This document shows, in pieces, positions 1 through 5,619 of a stretch of DNA of 8,280 nucleotides; positions within the stretch are counted from its first letter, which is position 1, and the number at the start of each line of letters is the position of its first letter. The DNA lies in NCBI GenBank assembly GCA_937868675.1, contig CALMNJ010000423.1, positions 1 to 8,280 on the forward strand, written 5' to 3'. This DNA comes from an uncultured Bacteroidota bacterium. Lineage in GTDB: Bacteria > Bacteroidota > Bacteroidia > B-17B0 > Aurantibacillaceae. A program made the position numbers and the translations under genes. The notes beneath the pieces were generated by a model. It saw only the letters and a program-made list of their open reading frames with translations, ran no database searches and was not told the DNA's origin.

Positions 1-698
1 CGATGCGCGTCTACCGGTTTAGTGAACCATACCCGTTGTTTGAAGCGGAAGGTTTTATCGGTAAGTGCGCCAACCGGGCATACGTCAATAACGTTTCCTG
101 AAAAATCATTACTGATGGCCTGTTCAATGTACGTTGAAATTTCGGCGGCATCGCCGCGGTGCACCACGCCATGCACACGGCCATCGGTAATTTGTTCGGC
201 AGTTTTAACACAGCGGTAACACAAAATGCAGCGGTTCATGTGCAGTTTTATTTTATCGCCAATGTCAATCATTTCGTACTCGCGGCGTTTAAACTCGTAG
301 CGCGTGCCCGCTGCCCCGTGTTCGTAGCCCAGGTCCTGCAGCTTACACTCGCCGGCCTGATCGCACACCGGGCAATCGAGCGGATGATTAATGAGCAGGA
401 ATTCAACAACACCTTTGCGCGCTTCAATGATTTCAGGAGAAGTAATGTTTTGAACCTCCATGCCTTCCATTACTTCGGTACGGCATGATGCCACCGGTTT
501 GGGCATGGGGTTTGGGTTTTGTGCACTGCCTTTTGTAACTTTTACAATACAGGTACGACAATAGCCGCCGCTTGTTTTTAATTTGGAATAATAGCACATG
601 GTGGGCGGAGCTACCTCCGGCCCAATCATTCGCGCTGCTTGTAGAATGGTAGTGCCTTTTGGCACATCTATTTCTATTCCGTCAATAGTTACTTTCAT
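1..698 (-). CDS. nuoG: NADH-quinone oxidoreductase subunit G (NuoG), N-terminal part; 3' end outside the window
   Basis: NuoG is the large iron-sulfur subunit of the complex I NADH module. It passes electrons from NuoF/NuoE toward NuoB. My translation gives 232 uninterrupted codons up to the window edge, with no stop. Residues 1 to about 78 are a [2Fe-2S] ferredoxin-like domain with C35, C47, C50 and C72 (cluster N1b). H105, C109, C112 and C118 form the His-Cys3 site of cluster N5, in the context HPLDCPVCDQAGECKLQDLG. C157, C160, C163 and C207 (motif NRCILCYRC, later VCPVGAL) match cluster N4. Spacings agree with E. coli NuoG shifted by four residues. The molybdopterin-oxidoreductase-like domain and any N7 cluster site would follow and cannot be judged here. 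The start is an ATG directly after the nuoF stop codon (TAGATG) and in the same frame, so this TAG blocks any upstream start. Identification is secure; only the C-terminal two thirds are unknown. Confidence 0.96.
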   Translation of the reverse strand, partial: MKVTIDGIEIDVPKGTTILQAARMIGPEVAPPTMCYYSKLKTSGGYCRTCIVKVTKGSAQNPNPMPKPVASCRTEVMEGMEVQNITSPEIIEARKGVVEFLLINHPLDCPVCDQAGECKLQDLGYEHGAAGTRYEFKRREYEMIDIGDKIKLHMNRCILCYRCVKTAEQITDGRVHGVVHRGDAAEISTYIEQAISNDFSGNVIDVCPVGALTDKTFRFKQRVWFTKPVDAH

Positions 699-2036
699 CT
701 ACGCTAAGATTTTATTAAGTCGGTTATAATGGCTAACATCCACAAACTTCTTCTTTCTGGCAATTTCCAAAAACTCATCTTTAAAATGCCTGATTGCCGC
801 AGCCACCGGCCAGGCGGCTGCTTCGCCCAACGGACAAATGGTTTTGCCTTCTATTTTGCTTTGAATATCCCACAGCAAATCCACATCGCTCTCGCTGGCT
901 GTGCCGTCTAAAAATTTCTTCAATACTTTTTCCATCCAGCCGGTTCCTTCACGGCAGGGCGAACATTGCCCGCAACTTTCGTGATGATAGAAGCGGGTAA
1001 ATGTGAAAAGGTTTTTTACGATGCTTGTGTCTTCGTCCATCACAATAAAACCACCCGAGCCCAGCATGGTTCCGGTTTGAAAGCCACCATCGCTCAGGCT
1101 TTCGTAGGTCATTAAACGTGGTTCGCCCTTTGCTGTTTTTAATATTAACTCGGTTGGTAAAATAGGAACCGATGAACCACCGGCCACAACCGCTTTCAGT
1201 TTTTTGCCGTTGCGAATGCCACCACAATATTCTTCACTGTAAATAAATTCCTCTACCGGTACGCCCAATTCTATTTCGTAAACCCCGGGTTTATTGATAT
1301 GACCGGATGCCGAAATTAATTTTGTGCCTGTTGATTTCCCGATTCCGATTTTGGCATACTCTTCGCCGCCCATCATTACAATGGGGCAAACAGCCGCAAT
1401 GGTTTCAACGTTGTTTACTACCGTAGGGCAGCCCCATAACCCGGCAACAGCAGGAAAGGGCGGTTTAATGCGCGGGTTGCCTCGTTTGCCCTCCAGCGAT
1501 TCGAGCAATGCCGTTTCCTCGCCACAAATATAGGCTCCGCCACCAACCTGCACATAACAGTCGTGCGAGAATCCTGTGCCTAAAATATTTTCTCCAAGCC
1601 AGCCGGCCTCATACGCTTCCGCAATCGCTTTTTCGAGAATGCGCGACACATAAAAATATTCACCCCGTATGTATATATATGAGGTGCGGGCGCCAAGCGC
1701 ATACGATGACGTGATCATACCTTCAATTAAAGCATGCGGTATTTTCTCCATCAGGTAACGATCCTTAAAGGTTCCGGGCTCCGATTCGTCGGCGTTGCAA
1801 ACAAGATAGCGGGGCACACCCTCTGGTTTGGCCAAAAAGCTCCATTTGAGCCCGGTGGGAAAGCCTGCGCCTCCGCGACCACGGAGTCCTGACTTTTTCA
1901 CTTCATCCGTAACCTGATCTGGCGTCATGGTTTTAAGCGCCTTTTCAACTGAAGCGTATCCGCCATGCTGGCGATAAACCGTCAGTGTTTCGATTCCCGG
2001 TACTTTATCGTTGTGTATTAAAAGTTTTCGTCCCAT
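699..2036 (-). CDS. nuoF: NADH-quinone oxidoreductase subunit F (NuoF), NADH- and FMN-binding
   Basis: NuoF, the 51-kDa-type subunit, oxidises NADH at FMN and feeds electrons into cluster N3 at the cytoplasmic tip of complex I. The 445-residue product has the usual family length. The glycine-rich GLRGRGGAGFPTGLKW (50-65) and NADESEPGTFKDR (81-93) belong to the FMN/NADH site, as does GGGAYICGEETALLESLEG (165-183). The SLBB-like region follows at about 240-330. The C-terminal N3 [4Fe-4S] site is complete, with C355, C358 and C361 in ESCGQCSPCREGTGW and C401 in TICPLGE. The ATG is fixed by an in-frame TAA immediately before it (2037-2039). The gene starts 14 bases after nuoE and shows no Shine-Dalgarno sequence, so expression probably depends on coupling within the operon. 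Its TAG stop abuts the nuoG ATG. No damage or unusual residues were seen. The presence of nuoE-F-G implies NADH as electron donor, unlike Bacteroidota complexes lacking this module. Confidence 0.98.
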   Translation of the reverse strand: MGRKLLIHNDKVPGIETLTVYRQHGGYASVEKALKTMTPDQVTDEVKKSGLRGRGGAGFPTGLKWSFLAKPEGVPRYLVCNADESEPGTFKDRYLMEKIPHALIEGMITSSYALGARTSYIYIRGEYFYVSRILEKAIAEAYEAGWLGENILGTGFSHDCYVQVGGGAYICGEETALLESLEGKRGNPRIKPPFPAVAGLWGCPTVVNNVETIAAVCPIVMMGGEEYAKIGIGKSTGTKLISASGHINKPGVYEIELGVPVEEFIYSEEYCGGIRNGKKLKAVVAGGSSVPILPTELILKTAKGEPRLMTYESLSDGGFQTGTMLGSGGFIVMDEDTSIVKNLFTFTRFYHHESCGQCSPCREGTGWMEKVLKKFLDGTASESDVDLLWDIQSKIEGKTICPLGEAAAWPVAAAIRHFKDEFLEIARKKKFVDVSHYNRLNKILA

Positions 2037-2050
2037 TTATGCGAATGGTG

Positions 2051-2632
2051 TTAAAGCGTGTTCTTGTAATCTAAATCCGAATAATTTTTGCGTTTGCCTT
2101 CGGTGCGGTAATTGTCCAGCAGTTTATCAACCTTTTCGTAAGTTAAATTTTCGTGGAAACTTGCTCCGCATTGCATCATAGGCGCGGTGCCGCAGCTGCC
2201 AAGGCATTCGGCCACTTTTAATGTAAACATTCCGTCTTTGGAGGTTTCGCCTACTTTAATATCCAGTTTCTTTTCTATGTATTTTACAATGTCTTCTGCT
2301 CCGTTAAGCCAGCAACTGCTGGTTTGGCAAATTTCCAACACACATTTTCCAACCGGTTTAAGGTTAAACATGGTATAAAATGAGGCCACTTCAAACACTT
2401 CAATGGGCTTTACTTTCAGAATGGAGGCCACATAATCCATGGTTTCGGGGCTTAACCAACCGCCAAACTCGGCCTGCGCTACATGAAGCACCGGCAGCAT
2501 CGCCGATTTTTGTTTGCCCGCGGGGTAGCGCGCAATAAGCTTCTCCACTACCTTCATGGCTTCGTCGCTGAACTTTACGTCCTTGCGCTTTGCCTTATCA
2601 AAACTTTGAGTGCCGTGTACCTGTGAACCCAT
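2051..2632 (-). CDS. nuoE: NADH-quinone oxidoreductase subunit E (NuoE), thioredoxin-like [2Fe-2S] protein
   Basis: NuoE, the 24-kDa-type subunit, carries cluster N1a next to the NuoF flavin. The 193-residue product has an N-terminal helical part with the family motif SAMLPVLHVAQAEFGGWLS (about 43-61). A thioredoxin-like [2Fe-2S] domain follows. The ligands are C102, C107, C143 and C147, with the canonical spacing C-x4-C-x35-C-x3-C, in CQTSSC and ECLGSC. C155 is an additional nearby cysteine. Residues 1-20 form a charged extension ahead of the usual start of homology, and residues from about 175 are a polar, basic tail. The start is well supported: an in-frame TGA lies 6 bases upstream (2639-2641), and the next ATG (codon 26) would remove part of the conserved first helix. 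The upstream bases are purine- and A-rich without a Shine-Dalgarno match. The 77-base gap to nuoD is one of the two largest inside the operon. Confidence 0.97.
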   Translation of the reverse strand: MGSQVHGTQSFDKAKRKDVKFSDEAMKVVEKLIARYPAGKQKSAMLPVLHVAQAEFGGWLSPETMDYVASILKVKPIEVFEVASFYTMFNLKPVGKCVLEICQTSSCWLNGAEDIVKYIEKKLDIKVGETSKDGMFTLKVAECLGSCGTAPMMQCGASFHENLTYEKVDKLLDNYRTEGKRKNYSDLDYKNTL

Positions 2633-2662
2633 TTCTTTTCAATTCAAAAATTCTTATTTAAC

Positions 2663-2685
2663 TGTCAACCGTTTTAATTTTGACA
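2663..2685. repeat. Inverted repeat TGTCAA-N11-TTGACA in the nuoD-nuoE gap
   Basis: Two perfect 6-base arms (2663-2668 and 2680-2685) flank an 11-base AT-rich spacer in the 77-base gap between nuoD and nuoE. The geometry would suit a small hairpin or a regulator-binding site. There is no T-run directly after the hairpin in the transcribed direction, so it does not look like a terminator. Short arms in AT-rich DNA can arise by chance. The repeat itself is certain, but a function is not shown. Confidence 0.45.
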
Positions 2686-2709
2686 TCGTTCTTATTTCAG
2701 TGTTTTATC

Positions 2710-3927
2710 CTAGGCATCCAACTCTCCAGCAATTACATTCATGCTGCTCATTGTAATAATGGCATCGCTGAGCATGCTGCCTTTTATCATTTCAGGATAG
2801 GCCTGATAGTAAATAAAACAGGGTCTTCTGAAATGGAGTCTGAACGGTGTCCGTCCGCCATCACTTATCAGATAAAATCCAAGTTCGCCGTTACCCCCTT
2901 CAACACAATGATATACTTCGCCAACCGGTATATCTGTTTCGCCCATCACAATTTTAAAATGATAGATAAGCGCTTCCATGTTATTGTACACCTGCTCTTT
3001 TGGCGGAAGATAAAAATCCGGAATGTCGGCGTGCATTTTTCCTTCGGGCATGTTTTTCATAGCCTGCCTGATGATGCTGAACGACTGACGCATTTCCTCC
3101 TGACGTACCATGAAACGGTCGTAGGTATCGCCGCTGGTGCCAACCGGAATAATGAAATCAAAATCATGATAAGAAGAATACGGTGTGGCTACGCGCACGT
3201 CATAATCTACACCAGCCGCACGAAGGTTTGGTCCGGTAAAACTATACTTCAGCGCCATATCTGCGCTTATTGGCCCGCAGTTGATGGTGCGGTCCATAAA
3301 TATGCGGTTACGCTCAAGGAGTCCGGCAAATTCATTCAGGGCTTTTTCAAAGCCATTCATAAAGAAGTTGATTTTGTCCCAGGTGTCCTTGCTCCAGTCG
3401 CGGTCGAAACCACCGATGCGGCTGATGTTTGTGGTAAGGCGTGCGCCACAGATGCTTTCAAAAATATCGTAAATGTGCTCACGCCACTGGAACAGATAAA
3501 GGAAGCCCGTCGTCGCTCCGGTATCCTGACCAATGATGGTGTTGCAGATAATGTGGTCGGCAATACGCGAAAGCTCCATGATGATAACACGGTGATACTC
3601 GGCGCGTTTTGGTATGTCGGCATTAATGAGTTTTTCAACCGTCATATGCCAGCCCATATTATTGATGGGCGAAGAACAGTAATTAAGCCTGTCGGTTAGT
3701 GGTGTAATCTGCGCATACGGCCTTCGCTCGGCCAGCTTCTCGAAAGCACGGTGAATGTAGCCGATGGTGGGTACAGCATCGTGAATTATTTCGCCATCCA
3801 TCTTCAGTACATTTTGAAAAATGCCGTGCGTGGCGGGATGCGTGGGGCCGAGGTTGAGCGTGGAATATTTTTCCTCGTCGGTTACCGTGTGGTGAGTCTC
3901 GGTTTTAGTATGTTGCTTTTTAGCCAT
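2710..3927 (-). CDS. nuoD: NADH-quinone oxidoreductase subunit D (NuoD), quinone-site subunit
   Basis: NuoD, the 49-kDa-type subunit related to the large subunit of [NiFe] hydrogenases, forms the quinone-reduction chamber with NuoB. The 405-residue product matches the family. LNLGPTHPATHGIFQNVLK (24-42) contains H34, and RLNYCSSP contains Y83. Their 49-residue separation equals that of the quinone-binding His38/Tyr87 pair of Thermus Nqo4. D135 in QDTGATTGF aligns with Thermus Asp139. GGFDRDW (172-178), EGGNGELGFYLISDGG (343-358) and the C-terminal FRRPCFIYYQAYPEMIKGS (367-385) are further family blocks. The hydrogenase metal-ligand cysteines are absent, as expected. nuoC and nuoD are separate, not fused as in E. 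coli. The ATG is fixed by an in-frame TAA nine bases upstream (3934-3936). A short upstream ORF overlaps this start in another frame. The gene ends in ELDA and lies 52 bases after nuoC. Confidence 0.98.
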   Translation of the reverse strand: MAKKQHTKTETHHTVTDEEKYSTLNLGPTHPATHGIFQNVLKMDGEIIHDAVPTIGYIHRAFEKLAERRPYAQITPLTDRLNYCSSPINNMGWHMTVEKLINADIPKRAEYHRVIIMELSRIADHIICNTIIGQDTGATTGFLYLFQWREHIYDIFESICGARLTTNISRIGGFDRDWSKDTWDKINFFMNGFEKALNEFAGLLERNRIFMDRTINCGPISADMALKYSFTGPNLRAAGVDYDVRVATPYSSYHDFDFIIPVGTSGDTYDRFMVRQEEMRQSFSIIRQAMKNMPEGKMHADIPDFYLPPKEQVYNNMEALIYHFKIVMGETDIPVGEVYHCVEGGNGELGFYLISDGGRTPFRLHFRRPCFIYYQAYPEMIKGSMLSDAIITMSSMNVIAGELDA

Positions 3928-3955
3928 CTGTTTTTAAGTCAAAAGTCAGGGTCAT
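3920..3955 (-). CDS. Candidate 11-codon leader ORF overlapping the nuoD start
   Basis: In the nuoC-nuoD gap an ATG (3953-3955) opens a short frame encoding MTLTFDLKTDG. It ends at TAA (3920-3922), three bases past the nuoD ATG, so the stop overlaps nuoD codons 2-3. It sits six bases behind AGAGGT, the only convincing Shine-Dalgarno-like sequence seen upstream of any start in this operon. The arrangement would permit termination-reinitiation onto nuoD. It could equally be a chance ORF in 52 bases of spacer. It shows no resemblance to an amino-acid-run attenuation peptide. Confidence 0.22.
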   Translation of the reverse strand: MTLTFDLKTDG

Positions 3956-3961
3956 ATGCCG

Positions 3962-3967
3962 ACCTCT
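3962..3967 (-). promoter_or_regulatory. Shine-Dalgarno-like AGAGGT before the nuoD leader ORF
   Basis: AGAGGT on the minus strand is followed by a six-base spacer and then the ATG at 3953-3955, a good ribosome-binding geometry. It lies 34 bases ahead of the nuoD ATG, too far to serve that start directly. Bacteroidota ribosomes generally rely little on such sites, so its use is uncertain. Confidence 0.35.
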
Positions 3968-3979
3968 TTTGCTTTTAAT

Positions 3980-4480
3980 TTATCGTCCAAACATTTTATC
4001 ACTCTTGTCTTCGCGGGTTTGATCCTCAAGCGGATATTCTTTTCTCAAAGGATAAATATCCATTTCGTCCACATTGAGTATACGTTTCAGGTTTGGGTGC
4101 CCGGTAAAGCGTATTCCAAAAAAATCGTAGGTTTCGCGTTCCATCCAGTTGGCTCCCGGCCACAAATCAGTTACAGTGTGGATTTCAGGATGCTGGATGC
4201 TAAAAAATGTTTTGATGCGAACGCGGATGTTTTTTTGCATGTTGTGCAAATGATAAATCACCCCAAGATCTTTTTCATCAGCCGTTTGCATTCCGGTAAG
4301 ATCGGTTAGGAAATGAAAATTCCATTCCGGATCATTTCTCAAAAACGAAAGCACGGCATGTGCCTGCTCGTGCTTCAGGGTAAGTACCGGAAAGCCATAC
4401 AGTAACTCGGCCGACAATACGCTGTGGTGAAACTTTTCAGAAACTGCGGCGTTTATTTTATCTAAAATTTCCTGGCTCAT
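3980..4480 (-). CDS. nuoC: NADH-quinone oxidoreductase subunit C (NuoC)
   Basis: NuoC, the 30-kDa-type subunit, has no cofactor. It is a scaffold in the peripheral arm of complex I, contacting NuoD and NuoB. The 166-residue product contains the family signature as ERETYDFFGIRFTGHPNLKR (114-133), followed by the conserved YPLRKEYPLED (143-153). The N-terminal half shows the usual alternating strands and helices, with FHFLTDLTGMQ at 55-65. Its length is that of a stand-alone NuoC, not the fused NuoCD of enterobacteria. It starts 34 bases after nuoB behind an A-rich tract (ACAGAAAAACAGAAAAA) with no Shine-Dalgarno match, a start context common in Bacteroidota. The 52-base spacer to nuoD holds the candidate leader ORF. 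Nothing looks truncated. Confidence 0.97.
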   Translation of the reverse strand: MSQEILDKINAAVSEKFHHSVLSAELLYGFPVLTLKHEQAHAVLSFLRNDPEWNFHFLTDLTGMQTADEKDLGVIYHLHNMQKNIRVRIKTFFSIQHPEIHTVTDLWPGANWMERETYDFFGIRFTGHPNLKRILNVDEMDIYPLRKEYPLEDQTREDKSDKMFGR

Positions 4481-4514
4481 TTTTTCTGTTTTTCTGTCGC
4501 TTGCGCCTTTATCG

Positions 4515-5078
4515 TTATTCTATTCCGTAACTGCTAAGTAATTTCTGATATTCCGGAGCATAGCGTCTCCGGCCCGATTCATTTCGTGCCAGCTCCTGAA
4601 TTTTGAGAATGCCGTCAATAATCTGTTCCGGACGGGGCGGACAGCCTGGCACATACACATCAACCGGAATTATCCGGTCAATCCCCTGCAACACACTGTA
4701 AGTGTCAAAAATACCACCACTGCTTGCACAGGCACCAACGCTCAGCACCCAACGTGGTTCGGCCATTTGCTCGTACACCTGACGCAAGGTTGGGCCCATT
4801 TTTTTTGCAATGGTTCCCATTACCATCAGCAGGTCGGCCTGACGCGGCGAAAAACTCAGTCGCTCCATTCCGAAACGGGCAAGATCGTAGTGCGAAGCCA
4901 TGGTAGCCATAAATTCGATGCCACAGCATGAGGTTGCAAACGGCAGCGGCCACAGCGAATTGGCCCGTGCCATACCAATTACTTTATCAACGCTGGTGGC
5001 AAAAAAACCAGGCCCTTCAAGGCCTTCGGGCTGCTTCGCAATTTCAAGTTTGGTTCTTTTTACAATTTCTTTCGACAT
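4515..5078 (-). CDS. nuoB: NADH-quinone oxidoreductase subunit B (NuoB), cluster N2 subunit
   Basis: NuoB, the 20-kDa/PSST-type subunit, carries [4Fe-4S] cluster N2, the terminal cluster that reduces quinone. The 187-residue product has the characteristic tandem cysteines C51-C52 in PFATSCCGIEFMA, with C117 in SVGACASSGG and C146 in YVPGCPPRPEQ. Spacings equal those of Thermus Nqo6 (C45, C46, C111, C140) with a uniform six-residue shift. RFGMERLSFSPRQADLLMV (69-87) is another strongly conserved block. The residue pattern is canonical, with no missing ligand. The ATG is fixed by an in-frame TAA 12 bases upstream (5091-5093). A short palindrome (5082-5095) lies just before the start, and no Shine-Dalgarno sequence is visible. 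The gene follows nuoA after an 80-base spacer and precedes nuoC by 34 bases. Confidence 0.98.
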   Translation of the reverse strand: MSKEIVKRTKLEIAKQPEGLEGPGFFATSVDKVIGMARANSLWPLPFATSCCGIEFMATMASHYDLARFGMERLSFSPRQADLLMVMGTIAKKMGPTLRQVYEQMAEPRWVLSVGACASSGGIFDTYSVLQGIDRIIPVDVYVPGCPPRPEQIIDGILKIQELARNESGRRRYAPEYQKLLSSYGIE

Positions 5079-5081
5079 TCG

Positions 5082-5095
5082 CTTAACGTGTTAAG
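5082..5095. repeat. Short palindrome CTTAAC-GT-GTTAAG before the nuoB start
   Basis: Perfect 6-base arms separated by two bases end four bases from the nuoB ATG on the minus strand. The two-base spacer is too small for a simple RNA hairpin loop using all pairs, so a dimeric protein-binding site would fit better. It does not match the FNR/CRP consensus (TTGAT-N4-ATCAA). The palindrome is clear; its significance is not. Confidence 0.5.
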
Positions 5096-5141
5096 TGTTT
5101 GAAGTAAATGACCGAATGATTATTCTGATTTTGAGCAATCG

Positions 5142-5155
5142 TTCAGCATTCAGCA
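5142..5155. repeat. Tandem duplication of the 7-mer TTCAGCA just after nuoA
   Basis: Two exact, adjacent copies of TTCAGCA (5142-5148 and 5149-5155) lie three bases beyond the nuoA stop codon, in the nuoA-nuoB spacer. This most likely reflects replication slippage in non-coding DNA. No function is implied. Confidence 0.8.
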
Positions 5156-5158
5156 ACT

Positions 5159-5530
5159 TTAATCCTCCCATTTAAGTGCCTTTTTGGCTATGAGATAATA
5201 AAAACCAACGAGCAACAGGGCTATAAAACTAAACACTTCTATCACTCCGGTAAGTTTTAGTTCTTTAAAGTTGGCAGCCCAGGGATACATGAATATCACC
5301 TCTATATCAAACAACACAAATAAAATAGCAACCAAAAAATATTTAATTGAAAAAGGCACGCGAGCATTGCCCTTGGTCTCAATCCCGCACTCAAAGGTTT
5401 CGAGCTTCACTTTTGTTTTGCGGTGCGGACCAACGCGATGGGTTAAAAACAAAATCACCACCGCAAAACCTAATGCAATGGTGAACATGATAAAAATGGG
5501 GAGATAAGCAACAGGCGTGGTATTGGCCAT
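5159..5530 (-). CDS. nuoA: NADH-quinone oxidoreductase subunit A (NuoA), membrane subunit
   Basis: NuoA (ND3-type) is a small inner-membrane subunit at the junction between the peripheral and membrane arms. Its first loop helps link quinone reduction to proton pumping. The 123-residue product has three predicted membrane helices, at about 9-29, 64-84 and 97-117. The loop between helices 1 and 2 contains the conserved KLETFECGIE (42-51), with C48 at the position of the ND3 loop cysteine. Helix 2 carries the acidic residues D75 and E77 in LFDIEVIFMYPWA, corresponding to E. coli Asp79 and Glu81. Family length and topology are normal. An in-frame TGA 12 bases before the ATG (5543-5545) fixes the start. 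It is the first gene of the nuo operon, 89 bases after the upstream surface-protein gene. Confidence 0.97.
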   Translation of the reverse strand: MANTTPVAYLPIFIMFTIALGFAVVILFLTHRVGPHRKTKVKLETFECGIETKGNARVPFSIKYFLVAILFVLFDIEVIFMYPWAANFKELKLTGVIEVFSFIALLLVGFYYLIAKKALKWED

Positions 5531-5550
5531 AGTAGTTAAATTTCAGACAG

Positions 5551-5581
5551 TAAGATTAGTAATTTTTACAGAAACCGTCAA
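5551..5581 (-). promoter_or_regulatory. Weak candidate promoter for the nuo operon
   Basis: In the 89-base gap before nuoA, the minus strand reads TTG (5581-5579), then 20 bases, then TAATCTTA (5558-5551), about 20 bases ahead of the nuoA ATG. This resembles the Bacteroidota sigma factor pattern TTG-N19ish-TANNTTTG with two mismatches in the -7 element. A promoter is expected here because nuoA opens the operon. The exact site is inferred and the match is poor. Confidence 0.28.
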
Positions 5582-5619
5582 AAAATACGGCAATTATAAC
5601 TGTACTTCTTTTTTCAGAA

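Noticed and set aside
159..488. A 109-codon plus-strand frame at the left edge
   Set aside because: It lies wholly antisense to nuoG, whose iron-sulfur ligands all translate correctly on the minus strand. It shows no family motif.
1671..1680. Alternating GTATATATAT run inside nuoF
   Set aside because: It encodes ordinary residues (TSYIYIRG) in a conserved part of NuoF. It is too short to be a meaningful microsatellite.
2680..3699. A 339-codon open frame on the plus strand antisense to nuoD
   Set aside because: It is codon-on-codon in register with nuoD, so it stays open simply because nuoD avoids TTA, CTA and TCA codons there. The protein has no recognisable domain, and nuoD is unmistakable.
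3956..4309. A 117-codon plus-strand frame over nuoC
   Set aside because: It is an antisense shadow of nuoC, with no initiation signal and no recognisable domain.
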